Shown here piece after piece: positions 7,981-16,924 of a DNA stretch of 40,891 bases. The DNA is from Lachnospiraceae bacterium (GTDB lineage: Bacteria > Bacillota > Clostridia > Lachnospirales > Lachnospiraceae). Position numbers and translations under genes: made by a program. Where the stretch lies: contig JAAUZT010000004.1 in NCBI GenBank assembly GCA_014804485.1, positions 1-40,891 on the forward strand, given 5' to 3'. A model generated the notes under the pieces. The model saw only the letters and a list, made by a program, of their open reading frames with translations. It searched no databases and was not told the origin of the DNA. The first letter of the stretch is position 1. Every line of letters starts with the position of its first letter.

Positions 7981-9351
7981 ATGAAATACGACGTAATTAT
8001 CATCGGTGCAGGACCGGGAGGTATCTTCACGGCATATGAACTGATCCAGCAGGAGAAAGATTTAAAGATTGCCGTGTTTGAATCGGGGCATGCGCTGGAG
8101 GCAAGACATTGCCCGATCGACGGAGATAAGATTAAGAGCTGTGTGCGCTGCAAAAGCTGTTCTATTATGAGCGGCTTTGGCGGAGCGGGCGCTTTTTCCG
8201 ACGGAAAATACAATATCACCAACGATTTCGGCGGTACATTATATGAGCATGTAGGAAAGAAACAGGCCATTGACCTGATGAAATATGTGGATGAGATCAA
8301 CATGAAATACGGCGGTGAGGGTACGAAGCTGTACACTACGGCCGGAAGTCATTTTAAGAAATTGTGTCTGCAGAATAAGTTGAACTTATTGGATGCGTCC
8401 GTGCGTCATCTGGGAACGGATATTAACTATGTTGTATTGGAAAATCTGTATGCATTATTGAAAGATAAAGTAGAATTTCATTTCGATATGCCGGTTCGGG
8501 CAGTAGAGACTATGGGTGAGGGATATCGCATCGTATGTGAGAATGAAACTCATGAATGTGACAAGTGTGTCATATCTGTAGGGCGCAGCGGAAGCAAATG
8601 GATGGAGAAGGTATGTGAGGAGCTGGAGATTGAGACGAAGTCTAACCGGGTAGATATCGGGGTCAGGGTGGAGCTCCCGGCGGTGATCTTTTCCCATCTG
8701 ACGGATGAGCTGTATGAGAGTAAGATCGTCTACCGCACAGAGAAGTTCGAAGACCGGGTGCGGACTTTCTGCATGAATCCTCACGGGATCGTGGTCAATG
8801 AGAACACGAACGGTATCGTGACGGTGAACGGACACAGCTATGAGGGCGCGGATAAACAGACGAACAACACGAATTTTGCCCTGCTTGTAGCGAAGCATTT
8901 CTCCGAGCCTTTTAAGGACAGTAACGGGTACGGCGAGAGTATTGCAAGACTGTCCAACATGCTGGGCGGCGGAGTGATCGTGCAGCGGTTCGGCGATCTG
9001 GTGAGAGGAAGACGCAGCAACTTGAAACGTATTGAGGAGGGTCTGGTGGAGCCTACTCTGGCGGCGACTCCGGGCGACTTGAGTCTGGTGCTTCCGAAGC
9101 GTATTCTGGACGGTATTATCGAAATGATCTATGCCCTCGATAAGATCGCGCCCGGCACGGCCAATGACGATACACTGCTGTACGGCGTGGAAGTAAAGTT
9201 CTACAATATGGAAGTGGAGATCGATGAACACCTTGAGACGAAATATAAAGGACTTTATATTATCGGAGACGGCAGCGGCGTGACTCATTCCCTGTCCCAT
9301 GCGTCTGCGAGCGGTGTGTATGTGGCGAGGAATATTGCCGGCAATGTGTAA
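7981..9351 (+). CDS. FAD-dependent dehydrogenase (COG2509-like)
   Basis: A 456-aa flavoprotein. The N-terminal Rossmann motif VIIIGAGPGG (5-14) binds the FAD ADP moiety, and a C-terminal GLYIIGDGSG motif closes the FAD site. A cluster of cysteines follows the first domain (CPIDGDKIKSC, CVRCKSC) next to GFGGAGAFSDGK, which is characteristic of this family and may bind metal or act in redox. It has no membrane segment. AGGAGGG (7968-7974) lies six bases before ATG. The physiological substrate of the family is not established. It follows the esterase gene and ends before a strong terminator at 9451-9488. Confidence 0.85.
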   Translation: MKYDVIIIGAGPGGIFTAYELIQQEKDLKIAVFESGHALEARHCPIDGDKIKSCVRCKSCSIMSGFGGAGAFSDGKYNITNDFGGTLYEHVGKKQAIDLMKYVDEINMKYGGEGTKLYTTAGSHFKKLCLQNKLNLLDASVRHLGTDINYVVLENLYALLKDKVEFHFDMPVRAVETMGEGYRIVCENETHECDKCVISVGRSGSKWMEKVCEELEIETKSNRVDIGVRVELPAVIFSHLTDELYESKIVYRTEKFEDRVRTFCMNPHGIVVNENTNGIVTVNGHSYEGADKQTNNTNFALLVAKHFSEPFKDSNGYGESIARLSNMLGGGVIVQRFGDLVRGRRSNLKRIEEGLVEPTLAATPGDLSLVLPKRILDGIIEMIYALDKIAPGTANDDTLLYGVEVKFYNMEVEIDEHLETKYKGLYIIGDGSGVTHSLSHASASGVYVARNIAGNV

Positions 9352-9450
9352 GGGCAATGCGGCTTTACGGTGACCATGTCGGCAGGAATGCGGGAATGAT
9401 ATGTTATGGCCGGGAAGTACATAAGACAAGATGAAGACATATGATATAGA

Positions 9451-9492
9451 AGGACTGCATAAATTATATTAATAATCTATGCAGTCCTTTAT
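9451..9492 (+). terminator. Terminator after the FAD dehydrogenase gene
   Basis: AGGACTGCATA (9451-9461) pairs perfectly with TATGCAGTCCT (9478-9488), followed by a T-rich stretch. It ends the esterase/dehydrogenase unit and covers the farthest upstream ATG that could be proposed for spmB. Confidence 0.78.
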
Positions 9493-9500
9493 TTTGTATT

Positions 9501-9520
9501 ATAGGAAATTCCTACGTTCA
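9501..9520. repeat. Dispersed repeat, AGGAAATTCCTACGTTC copy
   Basis: ATAGGAAATTCCTACGTTCA is identical to 34353-34372 and shares its AGGAAATTCCT core with 3918-3928. It lies between a terminator and spmB. Confidence 0.55.
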
Positions 9521-9562
9521 AATCAGGTAAAGGAATGCTCGTATTTCAATGAGGCGTCACCC

Positions 9563-10093
9563 ATGGTTGCAGCATTATCTAATATTTCCAACATCATTAT
9601 TCCCGTCATTATCTTTTATATCGTAGCGTACGGCCTCACCGCGCGCAGTAATGTGTACGAGGATTTCATTAAAGGGGCAAAAGACGGTTTCCATACAGTG
9701 ATTCAGATCATGCCCACATTGATCGGATTAATGGTAGCGGTGGGAGTGCTCCGCGCATCAGGATTCCTGGATTTTGTGGGTGGCCTGTTCGCAGGAATAA
9801 CCGCAAGAATGGGATTTTCCTCCGAACTGGTGCCACTCATTCTGATTAAGATGTTTTCTTCTTCGGCGGCAACGGGGCTGGTGCTGGATATCTTTAAAAA
9901 TCACGGACCGGATTCCCTGATTGGTTTGACCACCTCAATTATGATGAGCTGTACCGAGACGATCTTCTACACAATGTCGGTCTATTTTCTGGCGGCGAAG
10001 GTGACGAAAACGCGCTATACGCTGACGGGTGCCCTGCTTGCCACGCTGGCGGGCGTGATTGCAAGTATTGTACTGGCAGGAATTATGGTGTAA
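9563..10093 (+). CDS. spmB: Spore maturation protein B
   Basis: A 176-aa integral membrane protein of the SpmB / nucleoside-recognition (Gate) family, with hydrophobic segments near residues 7-27, 45-65, 75-95, 120-140 and 150-175 and the motif KMFSSSAATGLVLD. Its length matches SpmB. In Bacillus, SpmA and SpmB act in spore core dehydration during sporulation. ATG 9563 is preceded by GAGG at 9551-9554. An in-frame ATG at 9479 lies inside the upstream terminator and is rejected. The usual partner spmA is not adjacent. The gene is monocistronic, bounded by terminators at 9451 and 10112. Confidence 0.85.
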   Translation: MVAALSNISNIIIPVIIFYIVAYGLTARSNVYEDFIKGAKDGFHTVIQIMPTLIGLMVAVGVLRASGFLDFVGGLFAGITARMGFSSELVPLILIKMFSSSAATGLVLDIFKNHGPDSLIGLTTSIMMSCTETIFYTMSVYFLAAKVTKTRYTLTGALLATLAGVIASIVLAGIMV

Positions 10094-10111
10094 GGATAGA
10101 GCGGTATAAAG

Positions 10112-10152
10112 CATAAGAAACGGCACATCCGTAAGGAGTGCCGTTTCTTATG
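10112..10152 (+). terminator. Hairpin after spmB
   Basis: CATAAGAAACGGCAC (10112-10126) pairs perfectly with GTGCCGTTTCTTATG (10138-10152), an 11-base loop between. The T content lies in the 3' arm and the following tract is weak. It probably terminates spmB. Confidence 0.62.
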
Positions 10153-10428
10153 TGTGAGAAGGATAGAAATGTGTAAACTCAGTATATGTCAACAGGATGC
10201 CGTTTAGGGACATCACTGTTATGTTTAGTCGAAGCCGGTCAGCACCGAAGCAGCACCGGCGGCTCCTATAAAGTGTAGATTAGAATCATCCTAATATGTA
10301 TTCCCCAACTACAATTAATACTATAAGGGATAATTGTGAATGAGATGTGTCAAATATCGAAAGAAAAAAGAAATAATTTATAAAATAAATTTTATAATTT
10401 GTGCAAGAATCATTGATAGAAAAATTAA

Positions 10429-10458
10429 TTTGACTATCAAACTATATTTTGATAAAAT
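10429..10458 (+). promoter_or_regulatory. Promoter with overlapping FabT-type operator
   Basis: TTGACT (10430-10435), 17 bases, TAAAAT (10453-10458). Over the -35 lies the dyad TTTGA-CTA-TCAAA (10429-10441), which matches the known TTTGAnnnTCAAA FabT operator form of Firmicutes. Position implies autorepression of the MarR gene about 80 bases downstream. Confidence 0.62.
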
Positions 10459-10537
10459 AGAAAAACCAAATGCAGAGTATTGATGAGCGGTGTCCGGCAG
10501 ATGTAAGAACGCTGTTATAATATGCGGAGGTTTCAGA

Positions 10538-10984
10538 ATGGAAAAGGTTATGAATATCAACAGTACGCTGAATGATGTGCTGGTCAGACTGTTCCGCAAT
10601 GTTAATGTGATAGAGGAACGCGCGATGCGCACTGAAGAATATAAGGACGTGACGACCAATGATATGCATGTGATCGAGGCGATCGGCATGGAGGGGGCGA
10701 GGAACATGACCAGTGTGGCGCGTTCCCTGGAAGTTACGACAGGAACGCTCACCATCGCGATCAACAGCCTGGTTAAGAAGGGCTATGTAGACAGGGTGCG
10801 GAGCGAAGAGGACAGACGGGTTGTGCTGATCTCCCTGTCTGAAAAGGGCAGACGGGCATATCTTCATCACCGTAGATTTCATGAGCAGATGATTGAATCC
10901 GTGGTAGAGGAACTGACGGAGGAAGAGCAGCGGATTCTGGCGAAAGCCCTTGCAAAGCTGTATCATTTCTTTCGGGTTACCTGA
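10538..10984 (+). CDS. MarR-family regulator, FabT-like
   Basis: A 148-aa winged-helix protein. It starts MEKVMNINSTLNDVL and continues with VIEERAMRTEEYKDVTTNDM, closely following FabT, the regulator of fatty-acid synthesis genes, which in streptococci uses acyl-ACP as co-repressor. The recognition helix is near residues 57-78 (MTSVARSLEVTTGTLTIAIN) and the wing holds RSEEDRRVV. CGGAGG (10525-10530) fixes ATG 10538; a farther in-frame ATG at 10490 has no ribosome site. The promoter carries a FabT-like dyad. Unlike typical fab loci, no fabH/acpP/fabK genes follow: the next gene converges and overlaps by 8 bases. The FabT label is an inference from similarity and the operator. Confidence 0.8.
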   Translation: MEKVMNINSTLNDVLVRLFRNVNVIEERAMRTEEYKDVTTNDMHVIEAIGMEGARNMTSVARSLEVTTGTLTIAINSLVKKGYVDRVRSEEDRRVVLISLSEKGRRAYLHHRRFHEQMIESVVEELTEEEQRILAKALAKLYHFFRVT

Positions 10985-12872
10985 CAGCCTGCGGGCTGCC
11001 GCTGCCGGTTAATAATTCCGACAGCGTTCCGAAATCCGCAGGACCGTTTTCCAATAGGAAACTGTGAAAATAGTACAGGAATTCGTGATCATTCATCACG
11101 GAGTCGTTTATTGTATCATGACGGGTGCCGGCAGTCTGACGAGCATTATACCAGACTACGGCAGCCTGTTTTTTTAATTCCATGATTTCCAGATAGCCGA
11201 GATAGTATTTCGGGTAATTACAGGGTTCCTCGGCTATGTAGGCGTAGATCGCGGCTATGGTAGCGTCATCTAAGGATCCGAAAGAGGCGAAGATTTTCCG
11301 CACATCTTCATAGGAGGCGCCGTCATAGTGGATGGCAATATCAAGCAGAGAGTACAGGCAGAGCTGTATCTGACGGTCCAGACGGCAGGCGCGGTAATAT
11401 CCTTCCGCTTCCGGATAGGACCTGGAGGCAAGCTGTATGGCATAATCGTAGGAAGACATCTCGGCATAGATTGCCCAGCCTTCTATATATCCGCCGTAGT
11501 AAAGTACGCTGCGCAGCGGTGTTGTACCGGACTGATTTCGGAAGCGCTGGCTGTATACGGTCTGATAGAGATGCCCGGGATAACCCTCGTGAGCCAGTGT
11601 GGTGAATAGTGATAGCGCATCGGAAGTGTCCAGTGCATTGATATAGATCGTATTGTTCAGTACATTATCGATGGGCGGTGTCATGTAGAAAGCGGGAGCC
11701 GTGTAGGCTTCCAGACTGTCATCCACATATTTGACGGTACAGTCGATCGCATTGCCGCCCGCATCTTCGGGGATCGACGGGTAGTCCTGCTGTATGGACG
11801 TCTTCAGATAGCCGAGGATGTCTTCCGGGGACATCTCGGGAAGCAGGGCGGTATCTTCCGTGAGTTGATCACGAATGGAGCTATCACTCTGAAGCAGATG
11901 CCCTAAAGCGGCATAGTTGGATGACAGATCACTATAGAGAAGCTGTTTGATCTCATCGATATCGCGGCAGGAGCCGGTCTGCAGACGCAGGAGCGCTTCG
12001 TAATACTCCCGGCCGCCGAGGCGGTGCGCTAATCCACACAGCTCTTCGCCGCTTCCGCTAAGCAGCGTAAGCTCGTCGGCGAGACGTTCATAAGCGGGAG
12101 CTACAACGGTGGTCAGCAGCCTGTTATTTTCTGACTGATAGGAGAGTGCTTCTTCCTCGGTCAGCGCCCCACGGCGGATCAGCTCCTGCAGGCGCGTATC
12201 GAAGGTGACTTCCAGAAAGTGTGTGTTGTTATTTAACTGTTCGGGATCCATGAGGGCGCTGCACTGACGGATTACTTTAGAGACAGTCGAATCGGACATG
12301 AAGAGTCCGGCGGCCGCCTTTTCCCGCTCATACACGATAAGTCCGTCGAAATAATCCGGAATCTGTGTCAGGATAGATAAATACAATTCTATATCATTTA
12401 CGTTGTCAAGCCGGTATTCCGCCAACAGGATCGGCAGCTCGGAGGGCGCTCCCGACGAGGGGGAGAGCGGTTCGGAGAAATACGGATATGCGGCAGTGCG
12501 GCTGAGCGCGTCTATGTAGGATTGCATCAGATTGCAAAGATATCGGTTACTGTCCGAAAGTTTCCGGTTATCGTATTTTGCCAGTTGTCCTTGCAGAAGA
12601 GACAACGCGTAGATGTCATTTGCAGCCTCGCCTTCGTGGTATACGGGCATTTTAAGCAAAGATTCATCGATCCGATAAGTATCCGGATCATCTACGGAAT
12701 AGTGGAAATGAATCGGATTTGTCTGCAGTTCATTTAAGAAGAATTCTTCCGTGAAAGATTCGAATTCCGCGTCCGCGTGATTATGTACATACCCGAAGAG
12801 GGTGGCGAGGCTAAAGCCTGTAAAGAGGATCAGGGCGGCAGCCCACTGTTTGGGAGATAGGACATGTTTCAA
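10977..12872 (-). CDS. Membrane-anchored DUF885 protein (putative zinc metallopeptidase)
   Basis: A 631-aa protein with an N-terminal hydrophobic anchor (about residues 10-28) and no lipobox cysteine, so it is probably displayed outside the membrane. The C-terminal half holds the DUF885 hallmark AHEGYPGHLYQ and then GYIEGWAIYAE, which together would supply the two His and one Glu of a zinc site. Biochemical roles in this family are poorly defined. The start appears to be TTG (12870-12872), since the anchor follows immediately and no upstream ATG is in frame; AGGTA lies 8-9 bases before it. The 3' end overlaps the FabT-like gene by 8 bases. It may share a transcript with the GGDEF gene upstream, 86 bases away. 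Confidence 0.8.
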   Translation of the reverse strand: MKHVLSPKQWAAALILFTGFSLATLFGYVHNHADAEFESFTEEFFLNELQTNPIHFHYSVDDPDTYRIDESLLKMPVYHEGEAANDIYALSLLQGQLAKYDNRKLSDSNRYLCNLMQSYIDALSRTAAYPYFSEPLSPSSGAPSELPILLAEYRLDNVNDIELYLSILTQIPDYFDGLIVYEREKAAAGLFMSDSTVSKVIRQCSALMDPEQLNNNTHFLEVTFDTRLQELIRRGALTEEEALSYQSENNRLLTTVVAPAYERLADELTLLSGSGEELCGLAHRLGGREYYEALLRLQTGSCRDIDEIKQLLYSDLSSNYAALGHLLQSDSSIRDQLTEDTALLPEMSPEDILGYLKTSIQQDYPSIPEDAGGNAIDCTVKYVDDSLEAYTAPAFYMTPPIDNVLNNTIYINALDTSDALSLFTTLAHEGYPGHLYQTVYSQRFRNQSGTTPLRSVLYYGGYIEGWAIYAEMSSYDYAIQLASRSYPEAEGYYRACRLDRQIQLCLYSLLDIAIHYDGASYEDVRKIFASFGSLDDATIAAIYAYIAEEPCNYPKYYLGYLEIMELKKQAAVVWYNARQTAGTRHDTINDSVMNDHEFLYYFHSFLLENGPADFGTLSELLTGSGSPQAVR

Positions 12873-12958
12873 GAGAGTACCTGCCGGATGGATTGATATT
12901 GATATTAATATATGAACCTTCCTGCCAAATCATGAGAGGAAGACAGGAAAAGACCGGA

Positions 12959-14047
12959 TCAAAAGATGATCCGGTCGCGTCCGCTTTCTTTGCCGATATA
13001 TAGTTTTTCGTCCGCCTGTTTGATCAGAGCGTTCAGATCGCTTTGGAAATCATATTCTACTAAACCAAAAGTTAAAGATACGGAGAAAGTTTCGCTGCCG
13101 CCGTCGAAAACGATCGCCTTGATCTTTTGCCGGAGTGCTTCCAGAGCAGCATATGCTTCGTCGCCGTTGAACTTCGGGAAAATCAGCAGAAACTCTTCGC
13201 CGCCCCATCTGGCGACAAACGTATTTGCGGGCAGAGTTTTCCGAAACGTCTCGGCAATTTTCTTTAGTACAAGATCTCCTACATCGTGCCCGTAAGTGTC
13301 ATTGACACGTTTGAAGAAGTCAATGTCACAGATACAGAGGCTGATCTGTTGCGCAGGCGCTTTTAATAGATTATCCAGATATTCCACCGTTCGTCTTCTG
13401 TTATACAGTCCGGTCAGAGGGTCGATGTTGGCCTGGGCTTTTAACTGTTCGTTATATTCGATCAGCTTGCCCTCCAGCGCCTGTGTATCTGTGCTGAAGA
13501 TATAGGCAATCATCGAGAGCGACCAGAAGATAGCGACAGTATTTATTAATTGCAGAGTATTATTAAGTTCAGCGGAGAGAATGACTTTAGGGTCATTGAT
13601 ACGACAATAGAAAAACAGGTACAGACGCAGCACACACAGGGCGAGCGCATAGCTCACCTTTGCTGCCTCATGTCTGTATTTGGCGAAGAAACAGGAGATG
13701 AGCAGCACGATAATAAAGTGCTGTACCCCGATGTTCCAACCAAACATGACAATATTGAATACGATCCACACGAGAACTGAGACATTCAGGATACAGAACG
13801 AGATGAAGGTGCCGCGGTAATAAGACAGAATAAAGGTTGCCACAAACAACGCCGTAGATATAAGACAGATTTCCGTTCCGCTTATATTGGAAAAGAACAG
13901 TAACAGTCCGCCGTTGACCAGAGAGTAGACGATCATGGTAAGGATCAGCAGACGAACGACTACGATAAGCTTCGCGGATTCATTGCGGTCGCCGGTATCT
14001 TTACAGATATACTGATATATTTTATGTAAAACATTCGTTTCTTTCAT
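12959..14047 (-). CDS. Membrane GGDEF diguanylate cyclase
   Basis: A 362-aa protein with an N-terminal region of about six membrane helices (residues 25-200) and a C-terminal GGDEF domain (about 210-360). The active site WGGEEF is intact, as are the DPLTGLYNRR and CDIDFFKRVNDTYGHDVGD motifs, so it should make cyclic di-GMP. The RxxD inhibitory site normally five residues before the signature is absent (PANT in its place), so product inhibition at the I-site is not expected. ATG 14047 is chosen; an alternative TTG at 14071 would add eight residues. AAAGGA lies 12 bases upstream, a slightly long spacing. No EAL gene or recognised c-di-GMP riboswitch is seen in the window. Confidence 0.86.
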   Translation of the reverse strand: MKETNVLHKIYQYICKDTGDRNESAKLIVVVRLLILTMIVYSLVNGGLLLFFSNISGTEICLISTALFVATFILSYYRGTFISFCILNVSVLVWIVFNIVMFGWNIGVQHFIIVLLISCFFAKYRHEAAKVSYALALCVLRLYLFFYCRINDPKVILSAELNNTLQLINTVAIFWSLSMIAYIFSTDTQALEGKLIEYNEQLKAQANIDPLTGLYNRRRTVEYLDNLLKAPAQQISLCICDIDFFKRVNDTYGHDVGDLVLKKIAETFRKTLPANTFVARWGGEEFLLIFPKFNGDEAYAALEALRQKIKAIVFDGGSETFSVSLTFGLVEYDFQSDLNALIKQADEKLYIGKESGRDRIIF

Positions 14048-14116
14048 GGCGTTTACCGGTCCTTTACACAAAGTACAAGGGTAGTCAAAACGTTAATGTA
14101 AATTTGCAATCTCAGA

Positions 14117-14144
14117 TTGCGCTTTAGCGTAAAAACCTTATAAT
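14117..14144 (+). promoter_or_regulatory. Candidate promoter of the sensor kinase operon
   Basis: TTGCGC (14117-14122), 16 bases, TATAAT (14139-14144), about 130 bases before the kinase start. A TGATA...TATCA dyad overlaps the region just after the -10. Confidence 0.45.
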
Positions 14145-14272
14145 GATATTATCAGTATCATACATCATATATAAATATTATGCAATTCCGCAATTTTGAA
14201 TTTGCAATTTGTTGCAATGTATGTACGAAAATTGATAGAATGAAAATAAATCGAATGGAGAAGGAGTCGGTA

Positions 14273-15775
14273 ATGCGCCTGGGACAAGTGAAATATTCTA
14301 TTAAGAACGAATTGATTATGCTGTCTGCTGTGGTGGCGGTTCCTTTTCTGGTCATGGTGATTTACCTGATCTATGCGCTGCATAATTACAGCACGGCATA
14401 TGATACAATCGTAAGCAGCATGACGGTGGCTAATAATTATAATCTGAATTTCAAAGAGGAGATGGACGAGAGCCTGTATAAGCTGGTAGTCGGGGCTGCT
14501 ACATTTGAGACGATTAAGGATGATGACAGCTTAGAGGACCCTTATGTGCTGATGAATGAGCTTCGGGATGATTTCAATAAGCTGATGCGGGTCACGACAG
14601 ACGGAGAGAGCCGCACATGGCTGCAGATCCTGATGCGCAACTTAGACACTCTGGAGGATCGGGTCGGGGATATCCGCGCGAATCTGGGGGCGGAGAACAG
14701 CTATGACGCAAATATAGAGATGTTGGATAACAACATCTATATTATGACGGAACTAATACAGGATAATATTCAATATTATATTTATTATCAGACGCAGAGC
14801 ATGGATCATCTGACGGAACGGTTAAATGAGAGAGTAAACACTTTCACGATATTCTGTGCGATCCTGCTGTGCGTCATCCTGCTAATTGTCATCGTGCTGA
14901 CCGTTATGATCGTGACGGGGATTATTAAGCCAATTCAGGAGTTGTCTCAGGCAACGGAGAAAATTTCCCAAGGGGATTTCTCGGTTCGCGTGCAAGTGGA
15001 TACAAACGATGAAGTGGCGGTACTGGCGGACGGTGTCAATATCATGACGGAGAGCATCGAGAGGTTTGTCAGCAAGATCAAAGAGGATGAACGTAAGATG
15101 CGCCGTGCAGATCTGCGGCTTTTGCAGGAACAGATCAACCCGCATTTCCTATATAATACGCTGGATACGATCGTATGGCTGATTGAGGGGAACGACCCTG
15201 ATAAGGCCGTGAATATGGTTATGTCGCTGTCGGAATTTTTCCGTCTGGTGCTCAGCAAGGGCAGGGAGTATATTACCATACAGGAAGAGGAGATGCATAT
15301 CAAAAGCTATTTGGAGATCCAGCAGGTGCGCTATCGGGACATTATGAATTATGAGATTCGAATCGCGCCCGAACTGTATCAATATAAAATCCTGAAGTTG
15401 ACATTGCAGCCGTTGGTGGAAAACTCTTTATATCACGGTATTAAATATAAACGCGCGAAAGGAAACATTACTGTCACAGGAACCATGGAGGAAGGGAACA
15501 TACATTTTAGAGTAGAGGATGACGGTATAGGGATGGAAGAGGAGGAGCTTGCCAATCTGCGCAGAGAGATTATGAAGCCTTGTAAAGATACAGGGAAGGG
15601 CTTCGGACTCGCCAATGTTAATGAACGCATCCGCATGAACTTCGGTGCCGGGTATGGTATGACGATTGATTCGGAGAGGGGCAAAGGGACTTGTGTGGAG
15701 ATTGTAATTCCGGCTGTGCCTTATGAGCAGACCGAAGAGATGAAAGATAAAGAGGGCGCAGCATTATCAGTGTAG
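14273..15775 (+). CDS. YesM-type sensor histidine kinase
   Basis: A 500-aa membrane kinase. TM1 is at 13-36, an extracellular sensing region at about 37-190, TM2 at 190-217 and HAMP at about 216-270. The His_kinase domain has QINPHFLYN with phospho-acceptor His291. The ATPase domain has N-box LVENSLYHG (381-389), DDGIG (417-421) and GFGLANV (443-449). AAGGAG (14261-14266) decides for ATG 14273 over upstream in-frame ATGs at 14180 and 14255. It is the first gene of a three-gene unit with an anchored sugar-binding protein and a YesN-type regulator. By analogy with the XylFII-LytS xylose system of clostridia, the binding protein may present the sugar to this kinase. The link to arabinose is inferred from context. 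Confidence 0.88.
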   Translation: MRLGQVKYSIKNELIMLSAVVAVPFLVMVIYLIYALHNYSTAYDTIVSSMTVANNYNLNFKEEMDESLYKLVVGAATFETIKDDDSLEDPYVLMNELRDDFNKLMRVTTDGESRTWLQILMRNLDTLEDRVGDIRANLGAENSYDANIEMLDNNIYIMTELIQDNIQYYIYYQTQSMDHLTERLNERVNTFTIFCAILLCVILLIVIVLTVMIVTGIIKPIQELSQATEKISQGDFSVRVQVDTNDEVAVLADGVNIMTESIERFVSKIKEDERKMRRADLRLLQEQINPHFLYNTLDTIVWLIEGNDPDKAVNMVMSLSEFFRLVLSKGREYITIQEEEMHIKSYLEIQQVRYRDIMNYEIRIAPELYQYKILKLTLQPLVENSLYHGIKYKRAKGNITVTGTMEEGNIHFRVEDDGIGMEEEELANLRREIMKPCKDTGKGFGLANVNERIRMNFGAGYGMTIDSERGKGTCVEIVIPAVPYEQTEEMKDKEGAALSV

Positions 15776-15811
15776 CCGGAATGAAGAAGGAGAACGGAGC
15801 GGAAGGCAGCT

Positions 15812-16879
15812 ATGGATACAGAGGTGCAAAGCAAAGTGAAAAAGAATGAAATGAACAGACATATGAACGGCATAAGGCTGGTACTGCTTCCGGTGATGGT
15901 TCTTCTCCTGTTTATGCTTGGCTGGGGTTATGGTCTTTTTACGGAAATAGAGGAAGAACCGTATACCAGTGAGACCTCTGATCAGATCGTGGTAGGGGTG
16001 TCGCAGCTTGGCAGTGAATCGGGATGGAGAACTGCGAATACGGAATCCATTCAGAGAGCCATTTCTAAAGAGAAAGGTTTTTTTCTGATATATAATAATG
16101 CCAGACAGAAGCAGGAGAATCAGATCAAGGCAATCAGAAACTTTATTTCCCAGAGAGTGGACTATATCGTGCTTGCGCCGGTGGTGGAGAGCGGATGGGA
16201 GACCGTGCTGCAGGAGGCAAAAGAGGCAGGGATTCCGGTGATCCTGATGGACAGGAGCGTGGATGTGGCAGACCAGAGCCTTTATACTGCTCTCGTAGGA
16301 ACAGATTCTGTAGAAGAAGGCAGGAAAGCGGGGCGATGGCTGGAAGAATATCTGATAAAGAAACGGATGTCTGATCAGGACATTAATATAGTAGTATTAA
16401 AGGGAACGGAAGGCGCATCGCCGCAGATCGGAAGGACAGCCGGGTTTTCCTTAATAGCCGGAGAACATGATAACTGGCATATTCTGGAACAGCGATACGC
16501 GGATTTCACAATATATAAAGGGAAAGAAGTAATGAAGGATCTGCTGAAAAAGTATAAAGATATTGATGTGGTGGTATCCCAGAATGATGATATGACATTC
16601 GGAGCGATTGAAGCAATCAGGGAATCCGGCAAGACTGTGGGGGTAAACGGCGATATAACGATCATATCTTTTGATGCGGTTCACGATGCACTGGAGATGG
16701 TAGCGGAAGGAGTGATTAATGTGGATATAGAATGTAATCCCAATCAGGGAGAGTATATTTCAGAGATCATCCGTCTGCTTGAGAGCGGGCAGGAAATTGA
16801 GAAAAGATATTATGTGGAAGAAGATGTATTCACAATGGATAATGTGACGGAGGAAGTCATAAAGGGAAGAACTTATTAA
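15812..16879 (+). CDS. Membrane-anchored sugar-binding protein (sensor-type, RbsB/YtfQ-like)
   Basis: A 355-aa protein with one N-terminal membrane helix (22-42) and no lipobox, then a periplasmic-binding-protein type I domain exposed outside. Motifs shared with the transport binding protein at 20107 are ES-W-ANT, DRSVD, GRTAGF, QNDD, SFDAVHD and DIECNP, all likely to form the sugar pocket. The gene lies between the kinase and its regulator, 36 bases after the first and 45 before the second, which is not where transport proteins are encoded. Together these suggest a dedicated sugar receptor for the kinase. ATG 15812 has AAGG upstream. The ligand is unproven; L-arabinose or an arabinofuranoside fits the neighbourhood. 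Confidence 0.82.
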   Translation: MDTEVQSKVKKNEMNRHMNGIRLVLLPVMVLLLFMLGWGYGLFTEIEEEPYTSETSDQIVVGVSQLGSESGWRTANTESIQRAISKEKGFFLIYNNARQKQENQIKAIRNFISQRVDYIVLAPVVESGWETVLQEAKEAGIPVILMDRSVDVADQSLYTALVGTDSVEEGRKAGRWLEEYLIKKRMSDQDINIVVLKGTEGASPQIGRTAGFSLIAGEHDNWHILEQRYADFTIYKGKEVMKDLLKKYKDIDVVVSQNDDMTFGAIEAIRESGKTVGVNGDITIISFDAVHDALEMVAEGVINVDIECNPNQGEYISEIIRLLESGQEIEKRYYVEEDVFTMDNVTEEVIKGRTY

Positions 16880-16924
16880 GAATGATTTTTACTGTGTCCG
16901 GTCAGGAGCAGAAGGGAGAAAAGA

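Larger units (their letters stand above)
10094..10537. other. Regulatory intergenic region between spmB and the FabT-like gene
   Basis: It holds the spmB terminator, a GCCGGT/ACCGGC hairpin (10234-10260), a perfect AT-rich inverted repeat TTATAAAAT-AA-ATTTTATAA (10378-10397) and the promoter/operator of the MarR gene. No open frame looks coding. Confidence 0.6.

Noticed and set aside
9479..9562. Longer N-terminus for spmB from ATG 9479
   Set aside because: It would start inside a terminator stem and translate a dispersed repeat; GAGG and the family N-terminus favour 9563.
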